Below, piece after piece: positions 58,853 to 64,000 of a stretch of DNA of 64,000 bases (within the stretch, counting starts at the first letter, position 1; each line of letters opens with the position of its first letter). The translations under genes were made by a program, and so were the position numbers. The notes beneath the pieces are model-generated. The model saw only the letters and a program-made list of their open reading frames with translations. It ran no database searches and was not told the DNA's origin. Source of the stretch: Paraburkholderia xenovorans LB400 (GTDB lineage: Bacteria > Pseudomonadota > Gammaproteobacteria > Burkholderiales > Burkholderiaceae); contig NC_007951.1 of NCBI RefSeq assembly GCF_000013645.1, positions 496,001-560,000 on the forward strand, given 5' to 3'.

Positions 58853-61648
58853 TTGAAGACCGACGCCACTCTCCTGAGTTCCAGCTATTCACACTACGCG
58901 GCGCGCGCCGCCGCCGCCCGCCCGCAACTCGTGGCGCAGGTGGCGGCGCTCGCGTCCGCGCCGCTGACCCGCGAGCGTATCGACGCGCGATTCGACGCGT
59001 TGTGCGCCGAGGCCGCCGGCGCGAGCGGTGCGCCATTGAGTGAAGATGCACTCAAACGGGCGTTGCGCCAATTGCGCACGGAGGTATTTTGCGCCGTGAT
59101 GGAGCGCGACCTGGCGGGCGAGGCGGACGTCGCCGAAGTCACCGGCGCGATGACCGATCTGGCGGAAACGACGATCCAGCGGGCGCTCGCGGTTCTGTCC
59201 GCCGAACTCGAAGTGCTTTACGGCGAGCCGCGCGGACCGCACGGCGAACGGCTCTCGCTCGGCGTGGTGGGCATGGGCAAGCTGGGCGGGCGCGAACTGA
59301 ACGTGTCGTCGGATATCGATCTGATCTTCATTTATGAAGAAGATGGCGAGACCGCGGGCGGCCACCGCTCGCCGATCGCCACGCAGGAGTTTTTCACGCG
59401 CCTCGGCAAGCGCCTGATCGGCGCCCTCGCCGAAGTCACCGCCGACGGCTACGTGTTCCGGGTCGACATGCGGCTGCGGCCGAACGGCGACTCGGGTCCG
59501 CTCGTTTGCAGCCTGGGCATGCTCGAAGAGTATTTCTACGTGCAAGGCCGCGAGTGGGAGCGCTACGCGTGGATCAAGGGCCGTCTCGTGTCCGAAGGTA
59601 CGAGCGACGCGGCGCAGCGGCTGCAGAAGCAGCTCGACGCGATCGTCACGCCGTTCGTCTACCGCCGCTATCTCGACTTCGGCGTGATCAGCGCGATTCG
59701 CGCGCTGCATCTGCAGATTCGCCAGGAGGCGCAGCGCCGTGCCTCCATGCGGCCCGACAAGGCCGACGACATCAAGCTCGGGCGCGGCGGCATCCGCGAA
59801 ATCGAATTCAGCGCGCAGGTGTTCCAGTTGATCCGCGGCGGCCAGGACGCCGGCTTTCGTGTGCGGCCGACGCTCGCCGTGCTGCGTCACGCGGCCACGC
59901 ACGGGCTGATCGACACGTCGGTCTGCGTGAAGCTCTCGCAGGCCTATCGCTTCCTGCGCGAACTCGAACACCGTCTGCAATACCGTAACGACGCGCAAAC
60001 CCATGCCATGCCGGTCGATCCCGAAGAGCGTGTGGCGCTCGCTCACGCAATGGGTTGCGACGACTACGCGGCGCTGATGGCAAAGCTCGATGCGCATCGC
60101 GAATTCGTCGAACAGCAGTTCGATCAGATTTTCGCCGACAAGGTGAGCGGCCGCGACGGCTGCGGCGCACCCGAAGACGGCGCCGCCGCGTGGGTGTGGA
60201 GCAGCGCGCTTGCCGACGACAGCGCGGATGATGTCCTGCAGGCGCGCCTCGTCGAACTCGGCGTGGCCGAGCCGGGCGAACTGCTCGCGCGGCTGCGCGC
60301 GGTGTGGCAGTCGTCGCGTTATGCGGGGCTGGCCGAGCGCAGCCGGCAACGCTTCGACATCGTCGCGCAACGCGCGCTCGAAGCCGCGCGCACGCTGGAG
60401 CCTGCCGAGCGGCGCGGCGATACGGTGGCGCGCTTCTTCGACCTGCTCGAAGCGGTGAGCCGGCGCGGCGCCTATCTGGCGCTGCTGACCGAATATCCGC
60501 AGGCATTGCACCACGTGCTGTCGGTGCTCGGCGGTTCGCGTTGGGCGGCCGGCTATCTGATCCGCCATCCGCAACTGCTCGACGAACTGCTCGACGACGA
60601 AGCGATGGACAGTCCGTTCGACTGGCCCGAATTCAAGCGCACCTTGCGCCTGCGTCTGGCCGCCGCCGACGGCGTGGAGCAACAGATGGATCTGCTGCGC
60701 CACGCGCACCAGGCCGAAGTGTTCCGCATTCTGCTGATCGATCTGGCCGGCAAGCTGAGCGTCGAGCATGTGAGCGACCGCCTGTCCGAACTCGCCGACG
60801 CCGTGCTCGACGTTACGCTCGAAGCCGTCTGGAGGCAGTTGCCCAAGCGCCATCGCGACGTGCCGCGTTTCGCGGTGATCGCGTACGGCAAGCTGGGGGG
60901 CAAGGAACTGGGCTACGCATCCGACCTCGACGTGATCTTTCTCTACGACGATACCGACGAAGCCGCAGCCGAGGTCTACTCCACCTACACCCGCCGCCTG
61001 ATCACCTGGCTCACGACCGCGACCGGCGCCGGCACCCTGTTCGACGTGGACTTGCGGCTGCGGCCGAACGGCGAATCGGGCCTGCTCGTCACCGATCTGG
61101 ACGCGTTCCGCCGTTACCAGCTGCGCGAAGGCGACGCGGCCAATACGGCGTGGGTGTGGGAGCATCAGGCATTGAGCCGCGCCCGTTACTGCGCGGGCGA
61201 CGCCGGGATCGGCGCGAAATTCGAGGCCATCCGCGAACAGGTGCTGACCACGCCGCGCGAGGCGGCGCCGCTCGCGAAGGAGATCGTCGAGATGCGCGAG
61301 CGCGTCGAGGCCGGCCATCCGAACCATACGGCGCTGTTCGATCTGAAGCATGACCGCGGCGGGATGGTGGATATCGAATTCACCGTGCAGTACTGGGTGC
61401 TGTTGCATGCGGCAAGCGACCCCGAACTGATCCGCAATACCGGCAACATTGCGCTGCTGCGCGAAGTGTCGCGCTTCGGCCTGATGAGCGAGGCGGAAGC
61501 GGAGACGGTCGGCGCGGCTTATCGCACCTACCGCAAGCTGCAGCACAAGCTGCGGCTGGACGGGATGGAGAAGGCGCGGGTCGAGCCGGCGCTGGTGGCC
61601 ACGGAGCGTGAGGCCGTGCTGGGGTTGTGGAAGCGCGTGTTCGGGTGA
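58853..61648 (+). CDS. glnE: Bifunctional glutamine synthetase adenylyltransferase/deadenylylase
   Basis: 931 residues from the TTG at 58853 (MKTDATLLSSSYSHYAAR). A GTG at 58802 is also open and would add 17 residues; neither has a strong ribosome site. Two nucleotidyltransferase halves: the N-terminal adenylyl-removing domain with GMGKLGGRELNVSSDIDLIF near residue 135 and the C-terminal adenylylating domain with AYGKLGGKELGYASDLDVIF near residue 677, joined by a regulatory helical segment. Sets glutamine synthetase activity in response to PII and glutamine. Confidence 0.95.
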   Translation: MKTDATLLSSSYSHYAARAAAARPQLVAQVAALASAPLTRERIDARFDALCAEAAGASGAPLSEDALKRALRQLRTEVFCAVMERDLAGEADVAEVTGAMTDLAETTIQRALAVLSAELEVLYGEPRGPHGERLSLGVVGMGKLGGRELNVSSDIDLIFIYEEDGETAGGHRSPIATQEFFTRLGKRLIGALAEVTADGYVFRVDMRLRPNGDSGPLVCSLGMLEEYFYVQGREWERYAWIKGRLVSEGTSDAAQRLQKQLDAIVTPFVYRRYLDFGVISAIRALHLQIRQEAQRRASMRPDKADDIKLGRGGIREIEFSAQVFQLIRGGQDAGFRVRPTLAVLRHAATHGLIDTSVCVKLSQAYRFLRELEHRLQYRNDAQTHAMPVDPEERVALAHAMGCDDYAALMAKLDAHREFVEQQFDQIFADKVSGRDGCGAPEDGAAAWVWSSALADDSADDVLQARLVELGVAEPGELLARLRAVWQSSRYAGLAERSRQRFDIVAQRALEAARTLEPAERRGDTVARFFDLLEAVSRRGAYLALLTEYPQALHHVLSVLGGSRWAAGYLIRHPQLLDELLDDEAMDSPFDWPEFKRTLRLRLAAADGVEQQMDLLRHAHQAEVFRILLIDLAGKLSVEHVSDRLSELADAVLDVTLEAVWRQLPKRHRDVPRFAVIAYGKLGGKELGYASDLDVIFLYDDTDEAAAEVYSTYTRRLITWLTTATGAGTLFDVDLRLRPNGESGLLVTDLDAFRRYQLREGDAANTAWVWEHQALSRARYCAGDAGIGAKFEAIREQVLTTPREAAPLAKEIVEMRERVEAGHPNHTALFDLKHDRGGMVDIEFTVQYWVLLHAASDPELIRNTGNIALLREVSRFGLMSEAEAETVGAAYRTYRKLQHKLRLDGMEKARVEPALVATEREAVLGLWKRVFG

Positions 61649-61703
61649 GGGCGCGGGTTGATCCGCGCCCGGGCGGCGGGGATATCCCCCGTCCCGTGAA
61701 CGA

Positions 61704-63374
61704 CTAGGCCGCGAGCATTTCCTTCGCGTGCTTGCGGGTGGTCGGCGTGATCTCCAGGCCGCCGAGCATCCGCGCCACTTCTTCGATGCGGCTCGCCTTG
61801 TCGAGCGAGGTCACGCTGCTGATAGTGCCGCCTTTGCCGTTGCCCGCCTTGGCGACCTGGAAATGATGGTCGCCGCGCGCGGCGACTTGCGGCAAGTGCG
61901 TCACGCACAGCACCTGGCGCTGCTGGCCGAGCTGATGCAGAAGCCGTCCGACCACTTCGGCGACGCCGCCGCCGATGCCCGTATCCACTTCGTCGAAAAT
62001 CAGCGTGGGCGTGGGACTGGCGGCGCTGGCGATCACTGCCAGCGCGAGGCTGATCCGCGCCAGCTCGCCGCCCGAGGCGACTTTGGCGAGCGGCCGCAGC
62101 GGCACGCCGGCATGACCGGCGACACGGAATTCGACCTGTTCGAGCCCATGTGCGCCACCTTCGGGCTGCGGCACCAGCGCGACTTCGAAGCTGCCGCCTT
62201 TCATCGACAGTTCCTGCATGCCCGTGGTGACCGCCGCGCCCAGCGCCTTGCCGGCCTTGGCGCGCGCCTTCGACAGCTTCTTCGCTTCGGTCAGGAAGTG
62301 TTCTTTGGCTTTGGCTTCGGCCGCGTGCAGGCTGTCGAGGTCGGCGGCCGCGTCGAGCGCGGCCAGTTGCGCGCGGCGTGCCTCGTGTTCCTCCGGCAGC
62401 GTTTGCGGCTGTAGACGGAATTTGCGCGCAGCCGAGTGCAACGCGTCCAGACGCTTTTCGACTTGTGCCAGCCGGTCCGGGTCGAGTTCGAGCTTTTGCG
62501 CGTAATGACTCAGCGAGTAGGCCGCTTCCTGCAACTGGATTTCGGCCGGTTCGAGCGCGGCGAGTACATCGTTCAAGGCCGGATCGACTTCCGCCAGATC
62601 GCGCACCTTCGAGACGATCGAGGACAGATGCGTGATCATCGCCTCGTCCGATTCGGACAGCGCACCGAGCGCGCCTTGCACGCCGTCGATCAGATTGGCC
62701 GAATGCGACAGCCGCCGGTGCTCCGAATTGACCTCTTCCCACTCGCCCGGCTGCGGCGCGAGCTTGTCCAGTTCGGCGAGCTGCCAGGCAAGGCGCTCGC
62801 GTTCCAGTTGCAGCTCGCGGTCACGCGTTTGCGCGTGCTCGACCGCCTGAACCTTCTCGCGCCATGCCCGCCATGCCCGCGTAACGGCGGCTGCCGTGTC
62901 GGACAGTCCGGCGTGAGTGTCGAACAGTTCGCGTTGCGCGTCTGGGCGCATCAGCAACTGGTGCGCGTGCTGGCCATGAATATCCACCAGCATTTCGCCG
63001 ACCTCGCGCAACTGCGCGAGCGTCGCCGCGGTGCCGTTGATGAACGCCCGCGAGCGGCCGTTGCCATCCACCACGCGCCGCAGCATCACGGTGCTGCCGT
63101 GATGCCCGTCGCTGCCCGTCGTGCCGAGCGCCTGCTCGTCGAGCCATTGCTCGACCTGCGCATGGGTCTCGAATTCCGCCGTGATGTCCGCGCGGCTTTC
63201 ACCGGTGCGGACCACGTTCGCATCGGCACGGGCGCCGAGCGCGAGCGCCAGCGCGTCGATCAGGATCGACTTGCCGGCGCCGGTTTCGCCGGAAAAAACA
63301 GTGAAGCCGCTGTCGAATTCGAGATCGAGCGCGGCGACGATGACGAAGTCGCGTATCGAGAGGTGGCGAAGCAT
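61704..63374 (-). CDS. recN: DNA repair protein RecN
   Basis: 556 residues. SMC-like ATPase acting at double-strand breaks. Walker A GETGAGKS at 29-36, a long central coiled coil (residues ~150-370, with LAWQLAELDKLAPQPGEWEE), ABC signature VASGGELARISLALAV, Walker B TLIFDEVDTGIGGG and the H-loop VTHLPQVAA. ATG at 63372-63374 (MLRHLSIRDFVIV). Follows nadK on the same strand, as in many proteobacteria. Confidence 0.97.
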   Translation of the reverse strand: MLRHLSIRDFVIVAALDLEFDSGFTVFSGETGAGKSILIDALALALGARADANVVRTGESRADITAEFETHAQVEQWLDEQALGTTGSDGHHGSTVMLRRVVDGNGRSRAFINGTAATLAQLREVGEMLVDIHGQHAHQLLMRPDAQRELFDTHAGLSDTAAAVTRAWRAWREKVQAVEHAQTRDRELQLERERLAWQLAELDKLAPQPGEWEEVNSEHRRLSHSANLIDGVQGALGALSESDEAMITHLSSIVSKVRDLAEVDPALNDVLAALEPAEIQLQEAAYSLSHYAQKLELDPDRLAQVEKRLDALHSAARKFRLQPQTLPEEHEARRAQLAALDAAADLDSLHAAEAKAKEHFLTEAKKLSKARAKAGKALGAAVTTGMQELSMKGGSFEVALVPQPEGGAHGLEQVEFRVAGHAGVPLRPLAKVASGGELARISLALAVIASAASPTPTLIFDEVDTGIGGGVAEVVGRLLHQLGQQRQVLCVTHLPQVAARGDHHFQVAKAGNGKGGTISSVTSLDKASRIEEVARMLGGLEITPTTRKHAKEMLAA

Positions 63375-63445
63375 GGAGGTGGTCTGATGAGCTTGGTGGT
63401 CAGGGTTCGGCAGCGGCGGCGTTCGCGTTCCGGTGTCCTCGCCGC

Positions 63446-64000
63446 TCAGGGCTTGGGGTCTTCTTCGTGCGACGGGTATTCGTTCCAGTGCAGCTTCTTG
63501 CGCAGCGTGGCGAAATAGCTGTAGCCGACGGGGTGCAGCATCGGCACCGTATGACGCGAGCGGCGCACTTCGATCGTGTCGCTCAGTTCGAGCGAGGTGA
63601 ACGACTGCATGTCGAAATTGACGTTCACTTCGCGCCCCGAGACGATCTGGATGCTCACCTTGGAATCGTCCGGCAGCACGATCGGACGGTTCGACAGCGC
63701 GTGCGGAGCAATCGGCACCAGCACGATGCCCTGCAATTGCGGATGCAGAATCGGCCCTTGCGACGACAGCGCATAAGCGGTCGAGCCGGTGGGCGTGGCC
63801 ACGATCAGACCGTCCGAGCGCTGGTTGTACATGAAGCGGCCGTCCACCGAGACATGCAGCTCCGCCATGCCCGAGAAGCCGCTGCGGTTGACCACCACGT
63901 CGTTGAAGGCCAACGCGTGATAGATCGGATTGCCGTCGCGCATGATGCGCGCTTCGAGCAGCACGCGTTCTTCGCGTTCGAAATTGCCGGCCAGCATTTG
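63446..64000 (-). CDS. nadK: NAD kinase, C-terminal part
   Basis: Partial; the gene continues beyond the right edge. The visible 183+ residues cover the C-terminal NAD-binding beta domain: [21 protein letters not shown], then [22 protein letters not shown] (the conserved substrate loop), [16 protein letters not shown] and a basic tail. Phosphorylates NAD to NADP. A start codon at 63997 lies inside the domain and is not the real one. It sits 71 bases upstream of recN. Confidence 0.95.

Noticed and set aside
58889..61546. Open frame of about 885 codons opposite glnE
   Set aside because: The plus strand encodes both conserved GlnE nucleotidyltransferase motifs; no ribosome site or domain on the other strand.

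Overview
The window is high-GC, densely coded Gram-negative chromosome. The gene content and local orders (glyQ-glyS-gmhB-plsC, queA-tgt-yajC-secD-secF, three-gene pntAA-pntAB-pntB, glcDEF, yhdP-nitrilase-tldD, nadK-recN, a Porin_4-type porin, and a PF10136 'site-specific recombinase' beside pqi genes) point to a betaproteobacterium of the Burkholderiaceae, most likely Paraburkholderia or Burkholderia. It looks like core chromosome. I see no insertion sequence, prophage, CRISPR array, rRNA or tRNA. The only clearly accessory item is a small toxin-antitoxin pair.

Layout. 1-2.6 kb: end of an EamA transporter, a porin, glyoxalase I and an NTF2-like protein. 2.6-8.1 kb (minus): metallopeptidase, plsC, gmhB, glyS, glyQ. 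8.3-11.8 kb (minus): FMN glutamate-synthase-like protein, mnmA, Nudix hydrolase. 12.1-15.1 kb (plus): proton-translocating transhydrogenase. 15.1-17.9 kb (minus): WYL regulator, VOC protein, THUMP RNA methyltransferase. 18.0-24.0 kb (minus): pqiA-pqiA-pqiB-pqiC and a translationally coupled PF10136 membrane protein. 24.4-27.7 kb (plus): cytochrome b561, two YceI proteins, an MFS carrier. 27.9-34.0 kb (minus): queA, tgt, yajC, secD, secF. 34.1-41.5 kb (plus): recG, oxyR, a small ORF, katA, a second small ORF, dps, ubiA. 41.6-48.7 kb (minus): FAD oxidase, glcD, glcE, glcF, yggS, proC. 49.0-49.5 kb: PduO-type adenosyltransferase. 49.6-50.3 kb: higBA-like pair. 50.5-58.7 kb (minus): aroG with an attenuator leader, tldD, nitrilase, yhdP. 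58.9-61.6 kb (plus): glnE. 61.7-64.0 kb (minus): recN and the end of nadK.

The most striking element is the 5' region of aroG (DAHP synthase). A promoter is followed by a 22-codon leader ORF containing the run FYFYFFW, then a U-tailed terminator. Complementary segments give a full 1:2 / 2:3 / 3:4 attenuation scheme, which implies that scarcity of charged Phe/Tyr (and Trp) tRNA sets entry into the shikimate pathway.

Other functional groupings: an oxidative-stress block (oxyR with Cys199 and Cys208, katA, dps) with two unannotated small ORFs carrying strong Shine-Dalgarno sites on either side of katA; a glycolate/2-hydroxyacid oxidation operon; and envelope-lipid genes (pqi, yhdP, plsC, gmhB).
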